Assembly: GCA_002288455.1 (NCBI GenBank)
Contig: NEUS01000010.1
Coordinates: 1 to 52,987 of the forward strand
Reading direction: 5' to 3'
Origin: Opitutia bacterium Tous-C1TDCM
Lineage (GTDB): Bacteria; Verrucomicrobiota; Verrucomicrobiia; Opitutales; Opitutaceae
Length of the DNA stretch: 52,987 bases
A model generated the notes under the pieces. It saw only the letters and a list, made by a program, of their open reading frames with translations. It ran no database searches and was not told where the DNA came from. The translations under genes and the position numbers were made by a program. Positions 1 through 8,958 of the stretch are shown piece after piece. Numbering within the stretch: the first letter of the stretch is position 1; each line of letters begins with the position of its first letter.

Positions 1-58
1 CCGCCCTCAAGCTCCGCGCGACCTGAACCGCGCCCGCGCGACGTCGCCTCCCCTTCCC

Positions 59-1042
59 GTGGCTTCCAAGACCCTGCATTTCCCCAGCCCCCGCCACCTC
101 GGCGCCCTCTTCGCCAACCGCGAGGAGAACCTGATGCACGCCGAGCGCGCCCTCGGCGTCACCTTGGTCACCCGGGAGGACTGGCTGCGGATCGACGGCG
201 CCGCCGAGCCGACAGCCCGGGTCGAAGCGCTCTTCGGTTTTCTCGACCGCGCCCGGTCCCAGGGCATGACGATCCGCACCCCGGATTTCCACCGGATCAC
301 GGAGGCCTTTGCCCGCGGCGAAGGCGCGCAACTCCAGACCTTGCTCGATCAACCCCTCGTGATCGCCACGAACCGGAAGACGATCGTGCCGAAAACGCTG
401 GGGCAAAAACTCTACCTCCAGTCGATGCTCGCCCATCCGGTCGTGTTCGGGGTCGGCCCCGCCGGCACCGGCAAGACCTACCTCGCGATGGCCGCGGCGG
501 TAAACGCCCTCCTGCGCAACGAAGTCGAGCGCGTGATCCTCACCCGCCCCGCCGTCGAAGCCGGCGAAGCCCTGGGCTTTCTGCCCGGCGACCTGCGCGA
601 AAAAATTCTGCCCTACCTTCGCCCGCTCTACGACGCCCTGCACGACATGCTCGACCCCGAGGACGTCGCGCGGCTCTCGGAAAAAGGCGTGATTGAAATC
701 GCCCCGCTCGCCTACATGCGCGGCCGCACGCTCTCGCGGGCCTTCATCATTTTGGACGAAGCCCAGAACACCACGCCGGAACAGATGATGATGTTCCTCA
801 CCCGCCTCGGCGAAGATTCGCGCATGGTCATCACCGGCGACATCACGCAGGTCGACCTGCCGCGTTCCAAACAGAGCGGCCTGATCGAGGTCCGCAACAT
901 TCTCGCGGACATCCCCGGCATCGATTTCCACACCTTCAGCGGTGCGGATGTCGTCCGCCATCCCCTCGTCGGTAAAATCATCTCGGCCTACGAGGCCTAC
1001 CGCAACCCGATGGCCGGCGGCGCCGGCCCGGACAAATCCTGA
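59..1042 (+). CDS. phoH: PhoH family ATPase (YbeZ-like)
   Basis: Cytoplasmic P-loop NTPase of the PhoH family, associated in bacteria with YbeY and RNA or ribosome metabolism. The 327-residue product is the normal length for the family. The Walker A motif GPAGTGKT is seen at about residues 133-140 and the Walker B-like LDEAQN at about 232, followed by the family's TGDITQVDLP stretch. The chosen start is GTG at 59; no good ribosome binding site is visible and the upstream sequence is cut by the window edge. The next gene (7TM-HD) starts 41 bases downstream and ybeY follows it, the classic phoH-pgpH-ybeY arrangement, which supports the call. The family is certain; the substrate is not defined by the sequence. 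Confidence 0.95.
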   Translation: MASKTLHFPSPRHLGALFANREENLMHAERALGVTLVTREDWLRIDGAAEPTARVEALFGFLDRARSQGMTIRTPDFHRITEAFARGEGAQLQTLLDQPLVIATNRKTIVPKTLGQKLYLQSMLAHPVVFGVGPAGTGKTYLAMAAAVNALLRNEVERVILTRPAVEAGEALGFLPGDLREKILPYLRPLYDALHDMLDPEDVARLSEKGVIEIAPLAYMRGRTLSRAFIILDEAQNTTPEQMMMFLTRLGEDSRMVITGDITQVDLPRSKQSGLIEVRNILADIPGIDFHTFSGADVVRHPLVGKIISAYEAYRNPMAGGAGPDKS

Positions 1043-1083
1043 TACGCCCGGGCCGTACCGAGTAACGCCGCTTTCTTTCCGCC

Positions 1084-3477
1084 GTGTCCGTCCGCAACCA
1101 ACTCAAGCTGCTCGTCGGCGGCCTCAACGCCCGGCGCCAGGCCCGCGGCGCCTCGGCCCTTGCGCCGTCGGCCATGGGCGAGTTCCTGGACCGCAGCCGG
1201 GCGATCGCCGCTCTCATCTTCATCTTCACCGTCGCGGCCATCGTGCTCATCAGCTCCGCCGGGATCAGCACGCTCAACGTGCCGGTTGTGCTGAACCAGA
1301 CCGCGACGTCGCGCATCACCGCCCTCGCCGCCTTCAACTACGAGAGCGCCGAACGCACCCGGGCCGCGCGCGAACAGATGCTCAACCGCGTGCCGCCCGT
1401 GTACCGTTTGGATACGGAAGCGCTCCGTCGTTTCGAGGCCGCCTCGCGCCAGCTGCTCACCCAGCTGGCCACCTTCGAGGCCGCCTACCCCGCCGGCACG
1501 CCGCTGCTCAGCCCGCGCCGCGCGGAACTCGCCGCCATCACCGAAACATTCAACTCCCACGGTCCCTACCACGCGACCCCGGAAGACGTCTTTGCCCTGC
1601 TCGGCATCGGTGACGCCAAAGCCCGGTCCGCCCTCTTCGACAACGGCCTCGCCACCCTCCGCGACATCTACGCCCAGGGCGTGACGGACTCGTCGTTCGG
1701 CAGCGCCAATCCCGGATCGGCGGTGGCTTTCCAGATCGCCCGGCCCAACGGCAGCGTCGCCGCCCGGTCGGTGCAGACCATGGAAGAAGCCCTCACCGTC
1801 CTGCGCGTCAGTCTGGCGACGGACCAAGTGCCGCGCACCGCCGCCCAATCGGTTTTCCGCGTTTTCCGTTTCGGCCTGACCCCCAACTTGGTCTTCGACC
1901 GCGCCGCCACCCAGGCCCGCCAGACCGCCGCCGCCAAGCTCGTGCGCCCGGTCGTCGTCAACGTCGCCCGCGGCCAAACCATCCTCGAGGCCGGCGACCA
2001 GGTCACGCCCGAGATCTACGAGATGTTCACAGCCCACCGCCGTTTCCTGCGCGACCATACGGATACGGAGACCAGCGAGGGCCTGACGCTCTTCGGCCGC
2101 GTGCTGCTCGTGCTCGCGATGGTTCTCGCCTCCCTGATTTACATCCGCATCGAGGATCCGGAAACCCTCCGCAGCAACGTGCGCTGCGGTCTGCTCGCTC
2201 TCGTGGTGATCGGCAATCTCGCCCTGATCCGCGCCAACTACTCGCTCGGCGGCGCGGAATTCTTCCTCCGCGACGGTTCGTGGGCCTCCACCCTGCCCTA
2301 CGTCGCGCCGACGGCGTTCGCGCCGCTCATCGTCGCCATTCTGATCGATGCCGGTTCCGGCATCTTCATGGCGCTGCTGATCTCCATTTTCACCGGCGTG
2401 ATCTACGGCAACCGCCTCGACCTGCTGGTGCTCACGTTTCTCGCCTCGCTCGTCACGATCTACTTCGGCCGCGACGCCCGCCGCCGCGGCCTCGTGGTTC
2501 GCGCCGCCGCCGCCGGCGGCCTGACCGTCGCCGCCTTCGCCGCCCTCATCGGCATCGCCGACCAGACCGGACTCGACACCTTGTCGCGCCAGATGGCCGC
2601 CGGTGTCGCCACCGGCATCATCACCGGCATCGCCGTCGTCGGTCTGTTGCCGGTGCTCGAATCGCTGTTCAAACGCACCACCGACATCACGCTGCTGGAA
2701 CTCACGGATTACAACCATCCGCTGCTCCGCCAGATGCAGCTCGAAGCGCCCGGGACCTACCACCATTCGCTCGTCGTCGCCCAGCTTTCGGAAAACGCCG
2801 CCAACGCCATCGGCGCCAACCCCCTCGTCGCCCGCGTCTGCGCCCTCTTCCACGATGTCGGCAAAACCGGCAATCCGCAGATCTTCGGGGAAAACCACCG
2901 CGACCGCGGCAACCCCCACGACCATTTGCCGCCCGAGGAATCCGCCCGGCTGATCAAGCAGCACGTGGCCGACGGTGTCGAACTCGCCCTCCGCCACCAC
3001 CTGCCCCGCGCCGTGATCGACGCCATCAAGCAGCACCACGGCACCTCCCTCGTCCGCTATTTCTACCACCGCGCGCTCGAGGCGTCGCGCGTGCCGTTCG
3101 CGAAGGCCTCCCCGGCCCGCGGCAAATCCGTCCCCGCCGACGATCCCGCCGTCCCGGCCGCGCTGCTGCCGGCGGAAAGCACGTTCCGCTACGACGGCCC
3201 GCGGCCGCAATCGAAGGAGAGCGCGATCATCTCGCTCGCCGACGGCGTCGAAGCCACCTCGCGGTCCATGCACCACGTCACGGCCGGGGAAATCGACGGC
3301 CTCATCGACCGCATCGTCGCCGAGCGCATCGCCGACGGCCAACTGGACGAAGCGCCGCTGACCCTGCACGAGATCACTCGCATCAAGCAGAGCTTCCAAT
3401 TCACGCTGCTTAACATGCTGCATTCCCGCGTCGCGTATCCGCCCGCCGAGAAGCCTCCGCTCGAGGCGAAAGCGTGA
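1084..3477 (+). CDS. pgpH: 7TM-HD family cyclic dinucleotide phosphodiesterase (PgpH/YqfF-like)
   Basis: Membrane protein of 797 residues with the 7TMR-HD layout. An N-terminal transmembrane helix lies at about residues 41-62, then an extracytoplasmic 7TMR-HDED-type domain, a cluster of hydrophobic helices at about 340-540, and a C-terminal cytoplasmic HD hydrolase domain. The HD domain shows TYHHS at about 559, LFHDVGKT at about 588 and a later HHLPRAVIDAIKQHHG metal-ligand region. Family members such as PgpH hydrolyse c-di-AMP; that activity is inferred from the family. Start is GTG at 1084. The stop overlaps the GTG of ybeY by four bases, indicating translational coupling. The insert between the HD core and the C-terminus (about residues 675-710) is poorly conserved-looking and rich in Ala and Pro. 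Confidence 0.92.
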   Translation: MSVRNQLKLLVGGLNARRQARGASALAPSAMGEFLDRSRAIAALIFIFTVAAIVLISSAGISTLNVPVVLNQTATSRITALAAFNYESAERTRAAREQMLNRVPPVYRLDTEALRRFEAASRQLLTQLATFEAAYPAGTPLLSPRRAELAAITETFNSHGPYHATPEDVFALLGIGDAKARSALFDNGLATLRDIYAQGVTDSSFGSANPGSAVAFQIARPNGSVAARSVQTMEEALTVLRVSLATDQVPRTAAQSVFRVFRFGLTPNLVFDRAATQARQTAAAKLVRPVVVNVARGQTILEAGDQVTPEIYEMFTAHRRFLRDHTDTETSEGLTLFGRVLLVLAMVLASLIYIRIEDPETLRSNVRCGLLALVVIGNLALIRANYSLGGAEFFLRDGSWASTLPYVAPTAFAPLIVAILIDAGSGIFMALLISIFTGVIYGNRLDLLVLTFLASLVTIYFGRDARRRGLVVRAAAAGGLTVAAFAALIGIADQTGLDTLSRQMAAGVATGIITGIAVVGLLPVLESLFKRTTDITLLELTDYNHPLLRQMQLEAPGTYHHSLVVAQLSENAANAIGANPLVARVCALFHDVGKTGNPQIFGENHRDRGNPHDHLPPEESARLIKQHVADGVELALRHHLPRAVIDAIKQHHGTSLVRYFYHRALEASRVPFAKASPARGKSVPADDPAVPAALLPAESTFRYDGPRPQSKESAIISLADGVEATSRSMHHVTAGEIDGLIDRIVAERIADGQLDEAPLTLHEITRIKQSFQFTLLNMLHSRVAYPPAEKPPLEAKA

Positions 3478-3992
3478 GCCCCGCGGTGCCGGCGCGCACC
3501 GTCGCCCTGGCCAACCGCCACCCGCAGTTGCGCCTCGATCGCCGGGCCGTCGTCCGCGTCGTGCACCGCCTCGACGCCGCGGCGGCCGCCATCGGCGTCG
3601 CCCCCGCCGCGCTGCCCCGCGGGGAATTGTCGCTGGTCTTCCTGACCGATGCCGCCCTCGCGCAATTGCACGCCGATTTTCTCGACGATCCGACGACCAC
3701 CGACGTGATCACCTTCGAAGGCGACCGCGCCGAGGGACTCCCGGACGAAGCGGCCGTCGCCGGCGAGATCTGTGTTTCGGCCGACACCGCGGCCCGGTAC
3801 GCCCGCGCTCACGGCCGGGATTTTTCCGCGGAGCTTACGCTCTACGTGATCCACGGTTGGCTCCACCTCTGCGGCTTTGACGACCTGGTGCCGGCCAAGA
3901 AACGCGCCATGCGCCGCGCCGAAGCCCGCGCAATGCACGTGCTCGCGACGGCCGGTGCCCTGCCGGTTTTTTCGCTGCGGCCCCGCCGTTGA
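3474..3992 (+). CDS. ybeY: Endoribonuclease YbeY (rRNA maturation factor)
   Basis: Predicted metal-dependent single-strand RNase used in 16S rRNA 3' maturation and ribosome quality control. The product is 172 residues. The family signature appears as HGWLHLCGFDD at about residues 127-137, preceded by the typical TDVITFEG strand near residue 80. In most YbeY proteins the signature is H-x3-H-x5-H; here the third His position is Asp (FDD for YDH), so the zinc site may be His-His-Asp. The GTG start at 3474 overlaps the previous stop (GTGA), consistent with coupled translation from the phoH-pgpH-ybeY operon. The C-terminal tail beyond the helix is rich in Ala and Arg. Confidence 0.93.
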   Translation: MSPAVPARTVALANRHPQLRLDRRAVVRVVHRLDAAAAAIGVAPAALPRGELSLVFLTDAALAQLHADFLDDPTTTDVITFEGDRAEGLPDEAAVAGEICVSADTAARYARAHGRDFSAELTLYVIHGWLHLCGFDDLVPAKKRAMRRAEARAMHVLATAGALPVFSLRPRR

Positions 3993-4111
3993 TCGCTGGC
4001 CGCCGCCGTTTCGGCGCCGCGGTCGGGCCGTTCGCCGCAAAGTCGGGTTTTCGTCCCGGCTCGGCGGCACCGCCGCGGCTCGGCGCGGTCGGATCGCCTC
4101 CCCTTCGATCT

Positions 4112-4900
4112 ATGCGAATTCCAACCCTCACCCTCGCCGCCCTGCTGCTGGCCGTTTTGCCCGCCACGCTCCGGGCCCAAACCGGTTCCCGGAACGAAAC
4201 CACCGTCGCGCTCGATGTCGGCTTCGGCATCCGCCCCGTGGAAGCCGCCCGCATGACGATTCCGACCGGCGATCTGCTTCGCCTCACCGCCCCGCGGCAA
4301 GCGGAGGGCACAAACTACATTTGGACCAAGAACGGCCAGGCGATCCCCGGTGCTTCCGACAACAACGTCTTCGTGCTCGCCGCCGTCCACGCCGGCGATG
4401 CCGGTACCTACGTCTGCCTCTTCTCGACGCCGACCACGATGCCGCGACCCTCGCAAGCCGTGATCCTCGGCGTCGGCCCGACCGACCGGCTGCTCAACCT
4501 TTCCACCCGCGGCAATGTCGGCTCCGCGCCCGACGCCGGTCTCACCGCCGGCTTCGTCGTCGCCGGGGCCAACGCCAAGCGGCTGATCCTCCGCGCTGTC
4601 GGCCCGTCGCTGGCCCAGTTCGGCGTGACCAATCCGTTGCGCCAACCCGTCCTCCGCATCTACGACGGCAACGGCCGGCTCTACGAAAATGCCTACGTCT
4701 ACCTGCCCGTGGTCGGCGCTCCGACCTACGAATCCGAATTGGCCGCCATCCTGCCGCGCATCGGGGCGTTTCCCCTGCGTGCCGGCACCCGCGACGTCGT
4801 GGAAATGAGGCCGTTCCCGCCCGGCACCTACACCGCCGTGGTCACGAACGGCGACGGTACCGCCGGCGCCGTCCTGCTCGAGATCTACGAAGTGCCGTAA
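4112..4900 (+). CDS. Secreted Ig-like protein with C-terminal VGPSL domain
   Basis: Product of 262 residues starting at an ATG followed by a clear signal peptide (hydrophobic TLTLAALLLAVLPA ending AQT). An open frame extends upstream but has no signal sequence, so the ATG at 4112 was preferred. Residues about 40-125 resemble an immunoglobulin-like fold, with a core Trp in YIWTKNG and a late GDAGTYVC motif. The C-terminal half contains TAGFVVAGANAKRLILRAVGPSLAQFGV and ends GAVLLEIYEVP; this domain is repeated in the proteins at 14669-17266 and 50520-52883. The role is unknown; surface display or adhesion is a guess. A strong hairpin follows the stop. Confidence 0.82.
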   Translation: MRIPTLTLAALLLAVLPATLRAQTGSRNETTVALDVGFGIRPVEAARMTIPTGDLLRLTAPRQAEGTNYIWTKNGQAIPGASDNNVFVLAAVHAGDAGTYVCLFSTPTTMPRPSQAVILGVGPTDRLLNLSTRGNVGSAPDAGLTAGFVVAGANAKRLILRAVGPSLAQFGVTNPLRQPVLRIYDGNGRLYENAYVYLPVVGAPTYESELAAILPRIGAFPLRAGTRDVVEMRPFPPGTYTAVVTNGDGTAGAVLLEIYEVP

Positions 4901-4945
4901 GCCCGGGCCGCGATCTCGGGCGGACCGAAATCACCGCGGCACTTT

Positions 4946-4977
4946 CGCCCGGGCCGCGCGGCCCGGGCGCTTTGTTT
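4946..4977 (+). terminator. Hairpin terminator candidate
   Basis: A perfect 10-bp stem (CGCCCGGGCC, 4946-4955) pairs across a GCGC loop with 4960-4969 and is followed by CTTTGTTT. It sits 46 bases after the Ig-like gene and before the DUF502 gene, as expected for intrinsic termination. The T-tract is imperfect. Confidence 0.6.
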
Positions 4978-5043
4978 CCGGGCCCCGGCGGAATTTCTTT
5001 TGCATCCCCCCGCGTCGCCGCGAACCTTCCGCGGTCCGCTCCC

Positions 5044-5712
5044 ATGTCCGACGCTCCCCCGCCTCCCACGGCCTTCACCCGCTTTCGCAACGCGTTCTTC
5101 GCGGGCGCCCTCCTGCTCGCCCCGTTGATCGTCACGATCTGGGCGTTCAGCGCGATCATCGACGTCGTCGGCGGCACCTTCCGCCCGCTCTACGAAAGCT
5201 ACCTGCCGCAGTCCCTGCAGAATCTGCCGTTTTTCTGGGACCTGGCCGCAACCGTCGTCGTCGTGCTGCTCGTCACCGCGCTCGGCTACCTCTCGAACTA
5301 TGTTTTGGGCAAGGTCTTCCTCGGCGTCGGCGAACGAGCGATCCGGCGCATCCCCGGCATCGGCGCCGTCTACAACTCCGTCAAACAGATCGTCGCCACC
5401 TTCGGTACCCAGAATCGCAATACGTTCAGCAAAGTGGTGATGGTCGAGTTCCCGCGGCCGGGCTGCTGGGCGATCGGCTTCCTGACCAACCGATCCCAGG
5501 CCGAGGCCCAGCTGCGCACCGGCCGGGAGGTCCTGACGGTATTCGTCCCGACCACGCCGAATCCCACCAGCGGCTTTCTCCTCCTCGTGCCCGCGGCCGA
5601 GGTGCGCGAGCTCGAGATGAGCGTCGGCGACGGCATGAAGATGATCATCTCCGGCGGCGCCGTCCTCCCGCCCTGGCCCGCCGCCACGGCGGCCGCGACG
5701 TCTCCCGCCTGA
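5044..5712 (+). CDS. DUF502 family membrane protein
   Basis: Inner-membrane protein of 222 residues. Two hydrophobic segments are visible, at about residues 18-42 (FFAGALLLAPLIVTIWAF) and 62-85 (LAATVVVVLLVTALGYLS). The soluble remainder contains the family-typical IPGIGAVYNSVKQI stretch, VVMVEFPRPG and GFLTN, and the PTTPNPTSGFLLLVP loop. This matches DUF502, a widespread uncharacterised family that is also related to a plant membrane protein family. The ATG at 5044 was chosen because it sits just before the first membrane helix and because the upstream open frame looks non-coding. The gene ends 12 bases before the RecO-like gene, so the two and the following helicase probably form one operon. 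Confidence 0.88.
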   Translation: MSDAPPPPTAFTRFRNAFFAGALLLAPLIVTIWAFSAIIDVVGGTFRPLYESYLPQSLQNLPFFWDLAATVVVVLLVTALGYLSNYVLGKVFLGVGERAIRRIPGIGAVYNSVKQIVATFGTQNRNTFSKVVMVEFPRPGCWAIGFLTNRSQAEAQLRTGREVLTVFVPTTPNPTSGFLLLVPAAEVRELEMSVGDGMKMIISGGAVLPPWPAATAAATSPA

Positions 5713-5724
5713 GCGCGCGCCGCC

Positions 5725-6333
5725 GTGGCCGGACCGTCCCTCCAGACCGAGGCGTTCGTCCTGCACCGGCGCCCGCCCGCGGAATCGTTCCAGAGCTTCA
5801 CGGTCTTCTCCGCCGAACACGGCACCTTGCAAACGCTGCAACGCATCGGCGGGAAAAACGCCGCCCCGCTCGATCTGTTCGACGCCGTCGCCCTCGTTCT
5901 GGAATCCTCGAACCAAGGGCGCACCTGGTTCATCCGCGAATCGCGCCTCATCGCCCGGCACACCGGCATCGGCCGCAACTACGAGGGGCTCCGGCTCGCC
6001 TCCGAGCTTGCCTCGCTCGTGACCCGGAATGCCGTGCCCGAGGAAAGCCGCCGGGCCGTCGCCGACCTCCTGCGCGGCGCCTTCGGCGCCTTCGAGACCG
6101 GCGTCCGGCCCGACATCGTCTTTTTCAAAAGCCTCTACCGTTTCGCCCGCGACGAAGGCTATCCGCTCAAGCAACATTGGTTTCCCTCGCTGCCGGCGGA
6201 AGACCGCCAGGATGTCGCCGCCCTGCTCAATCTGCCGCTGGCCGAACAGTCCGCGCCGGCCCCGTCCGTGCTCCGGCTGCAACGCCGGCTCGAGGACTAC
6301 CTCCGCGGCCACACGGAGATCCTGCTCGATTGA
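5725..6333 (+). CDS. recO: RecO-like DNA repair protein
   Basis: Product of 202 residues that resembles RecO, the RecFOR mediator that anneals single strands and loads RecA. The N-terminus (QTEAFVLHRR, then FTVFSAEHGTLQTLQRI) fits the RecO OB-fold, and an LDLFDAVALVLE strand follows as in the family. The C-terminal part is helical. It is shorter than typical RecO (about 240) and has no cysteine at all, so the zinc site found in many RecO proteins is absent. GTG start at 5725. It sits directly before a nuclease-helicase, which agrees with a DNA repair role. The identification rests on the N-terminal pattern and should be treated as probable. Confidence 0.7.
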   Translation: MAGPSLQTEAFVLHRRPPAESFQSFTVFSAEHGTLQTLQRIGGKNAAPLDLFDAVALVLESSNQGRTWFIRESRLIARHTGIGRNYEGLRLASELASLVTRNAVPEESRRAVADLLRGAFGAFETGVRPDIVFFKSLYRFARDEGYPLKQHWFPSLPAEDRQDVAALLNLPLAEQSAPAPSVLRLQRRLEDYLRGHTEILLD

Positions 6334-6351
6334 GCGGACCCTGACGCCGCC

Positions 6352-8877
6352 ATGGTGTTCGATCTCGATCTCCGCACCGCCACCCTGAGCGTCGGCGAAT
6401 TCTCCGACTTCCGCGTCGGGCCGCGCGACGCCGGCGGCGGCGGCGCGGCCGGGCTGTGGCGCGCCCAGCTCGGCACGCAGTGGCACCGGCAACTGCGCGA
6501 GCGCGCGGCCGCCGAACACGCGGCGGCCGCGGAATTCGAAGTGCCGATCAACGGCCGGATCGTGCACCGCGGCTGGACGATCGCCCTCGGCGGACGCATC
6601 GACCAGCTCATCCGGCTGCCGGGCGGCCCGGTCTTGCGGGAAATCAAGACCGTCATCCGCCCGCTCCCGGCCGACGAAACCGAACTGCGTGCCGAGTTCG
6701 ATTCCTACTTCATCCAGGCCGCCACCTACGCCGCGCTGACCCGCCTCGGCCTCACCGGCGAACCCGCGTCCGCCGCCGCGCCGCCGGCCGCGGAACTCGT
6801 CTTCGTCGAGCCCGGGAGCGGTCTGCTGCAAACCGTCGCGCTCACCCGCCACGACGAAGCGCTCTTCCGCCATCGGCTCGAACAGGTGGCCGAGTTTCTC
6901 GAACTGCGCCGCCGCGCCCGCGAACGGCTCCGCGGCCTGCGCTACCGGCCGCCCTTCGCCGTCCCCCGGCCCGGCCAGGAAACCACCCAAGCCGAACTCA
7001 CGGCCCGTTTCTCCACCCGCCCCTTCGTGCTGTTCGAAGCCCCGACCGGCTTCGGCAAAACCGGCGTGCTGCTGGAATTCGCCCTCGGCCAACTGCGCTC
7101 CGGGCATTTCGATCGCGTGCTCTACCTCACCAGCAAGGCCACCGGACAATTGCAGGTCATCCGGACCCTCGCGGCCATGACTTCGCCGGACCCGGCGGAC
7201 CCGCTCGCCGGCTCGACCCCGGTCGCCGCCTGGCACGTACGCAACAAAGCCGAGCACTGCGTCAACCACGTGTACCACTGCGTGCGCGACTCCTGCGCCT
7301 ACCTCGCGGGCGCCGCCGAACGCTGGCCGCAAAGCGGTCTCGCCCGTTTCTACCTCGACGACCGGCACGCCCGCGATCTCGACACCCTGCGCGCCGCCGG
7401 CCGCGACGCCCGCATCTGCCCTTACGAAATCACCCGCACCGCGCTCGCGTTCAACGACGTCTGGGTCGGCGACTACAACTACGTCTTCGCTCCGCGCAAC
7501 CGCAGCCTGTTCGCCGAACAACCGGGCTGGCTGCCCGCCCGCACTCTCCTGCTTGTCGACGAAGCCCACAACTTGCCGACCCGCGTGGCCGACGCCTACT
7601 CGCACAGTTTTTCCGCCGCGGCCGCCGACGCCGTCCTCGCCGAGCTCTACCGCATCCGCCCCCCGGCCGCCCTGCTCCGGGCCTGGGATCACTGGACGCA
7701 CTTTCTCCGCCAACGCCGGCCCAGCGAGGCCTTGGCCCTCGGCGACGAGGACGACGCCCGCCACCTGCTCGCCCAAATCGCCCAGGCGCTCGCCACCGCG
7801 ACCCTCGACTATGCCGCGCTCGGGCCGCAGGCCGCCGACGCGCTGTGGTCGGTGCCCGCCCTCAACGACGAACTCCGCGAATCCCTCCTGCCGCGACTGT
7901 GGTGGTCGCCCGCGGCCGGCGAACTCCACCTGACCTGCCTCGATGCCGCTGCCGCCATCGCCGCGACGGTGCGCGAGTTCGGCGGCGTGGTCTTGGCCAG
8001 CGCCACGCTGAGTCCCGTCGCGGCCTTCGCCGCCGCCTGCGGCCTCGACGCCCCGCCGGAGGTCGCCGCGCCCGCCCCCGCGCTGCCGCCGCCCGAACGT
8101 CTCGGCACCCTGACGAAACGCGACACGCGCAAACTCTACCGGCAACTCACCAGCGCCGCCGATCTCCTGCGCGTCGAGGAAACCCGCGAATCCGCCGCTC
8201 CGCTGCACCTCTCCGCCCACGCCCCGTGGCGCCACGGGGCCTACGCCGTCGCCTTCGATGCCCGCTGCGACACGACGTTCCAGCAACGGCAACGTTTCCA
8301 CGCCCTCACCGCGGCCACGATCGCCGGATTGCAGGCCGCGGCCGGTCGGGCCGTCGCGGTCTTTTTCCCCTCGTACGCCTACGCCGAGGCGATCGCCGGC
8401 GAACTCGGCCGCAGCGCCGCGCCCCTGCGGGTCGCCCTGCAACCCAAACTCCGCGACCTCGCCGCCCAATCCGCCTGGGTCGATGAATCTCTCCGCACCG
8501 CCGACGCCCTGTTTCTTGTGCTCGGTTCCAGTTTCGCCGAGAGCATCGACGCCCTCGGCGGCCGCATCTCCCACGCCATGGTCGTCGGACCCGCCTTGCC
8601 GGAAGTGAACGCCGTGCAACGCGCCCGCCTCGCGGAAGCCGTGCGTTCCGGACTCGGGCGCGACGCCGCCTTCCGCCGCGTCTACCAGGCGCCGGGCATG
8701 AACAAGGTGAACCAAGCTCTCGGCCGCCTTGTGCGCGCCCCCGGCCAGCGGGCGAAAGTCGTCCTCCACTGCCGGCGTTTCCTCGAACCCGCGTATGCCG
8801 AATTGCTCGCCCCCGAGTACCGCGTCGGCACCGCGCTGCACGACGCCGACGATTTCGCGCGCTGGCTGGCGGACTGA
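6352..8877 (+). CDS. PD-(D/E)XK nuclease fused to XPD/DinG-type DNA helicase
   Basis: Product of 841 residues combining two DNA-processing modules. Residues about 40-140 carry RecB/Cas4-type nuclease motifs: a His in TQWHRQL, GRID at about 81, EIKT at about 97 and QAATY at about 123. The rest is a superfamily 2 helicase of the XPD/DinG type: Walker A APTGFGKT at about 230, DEAH (VDEAHN) at about 402, a late helicase C-terminal domain, and four cysteines between Walker A and DEAH (EHC, YHC, DSC, ICPYE) suited to a [4Fe-4S] cluster. Likely a 5'-3' helicase-nuclease acting in repair. ATG start 18 bases after the RecO-like stop. The exact partner and substrate cannot be told from sequence. Confidence 0.88.
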   Translation: MVFDLDLRTATLSVGEFSDFRVGPRDAGGGGAAGLWRAQLGTQWHRQLRERAAAEHAAAAEFEVPINGRIVHRGWTIALGGRIDQLIRLPGGPVLREIKTVIRPLPADETELRAEFDSYFIQAATYAALTRLGLTGEPASAAAPPAAELVFVEPGSGLLQTVALTRHDEALFRHRLEQVAEFLELRRRARERLRGLRYRPPFAVPRPGQETTQAELTARFSTRPFVLFEAPTGFGKTGVLLEFALGQLRSGHFDRVLYLTSKATGQLQVIRTLAAMTSPDPADPLAGSTPVAAWHVRNKAEHCVNHVYHCVRDSCAYLAGAAERWPQSGLARFYLDDRHARDLDTLRAAGRDARICPYEITRTALAFNDVWVGDYNYVFAPRNRSLFAEQPGWLPARTLLLVDEAHNLPTRVADAYSHSFSAAAADAVLAELYRIRPPAALLRAWDHWTHFLRQRRPSEALALGDEDDARHLLAQIAQALATATLDYAALGPQAADALWSVPALNDELRESLLPRLWWSPAAGELHLTCLDAAAAIAATVREFGGVVLASATLSPVAAFAAACGLDAPPEVAAPAPALPPPERLGTLTKRDTRKLYRQLTSAADLLRVEETRESAAPLHLSAHAPWRHGAYAVAFDARCDTTFQQRQRFHALTAATIAGLQAAAGRAVAVFFPSYAYAEAIAGELGRSAAPLRVALQPKLRDLAAQSAWVDESLRTADALFLVLGSSFAESIDALGGRISHAMVVGPALPEVNAVQRARLAEAVRSGLGRDAAFRRVYQAPGMNKVNQALGRLVRAPGQRAKVVLHCRRFLEPAYAELLAPEYRVGTALHDADDFARWLAD

Positions 8878-8888
8878 TCCGCGGCCCC

Positions 8889-8921
8889 GCCGCATACGCA
8901 TCTATGCGTAGGCGGCAAAAA
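8889..8921 (+). terminator. Hairpin terminator candidate
   Basis: GCCGCATACGCAT (8889-8901) pairs with ATGCGTAGGCGGC (8904-8916) with a single mismatch, followed by AAAAA on the plus strand. It lies just after the helicase stop. On the plus strand the tail is A-rich rather than T-rich, so it may act only as an mRNA 3' stabilising hairpin. Confidence 0.45.
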
Positions 8922-8958
8922 CGGCGGGACCGCGCGCGGCATTGCCCCCGGCTTCGAA

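Noticed and set aside
997..3423. 808-residue minus-strand open frame
   Set aside because: Antisense to the 7TM-HD gene, which has clear motifs; the minus frame is Gly/Arg/Glu-rich and featureless.
4885..8901. 1338-residue minus-strand open frame
   Set aside because: It is the antisense shadow of the DUF502, recO and helicase genes; its composition is repetitive Gly/Arg/Glu without any domain.
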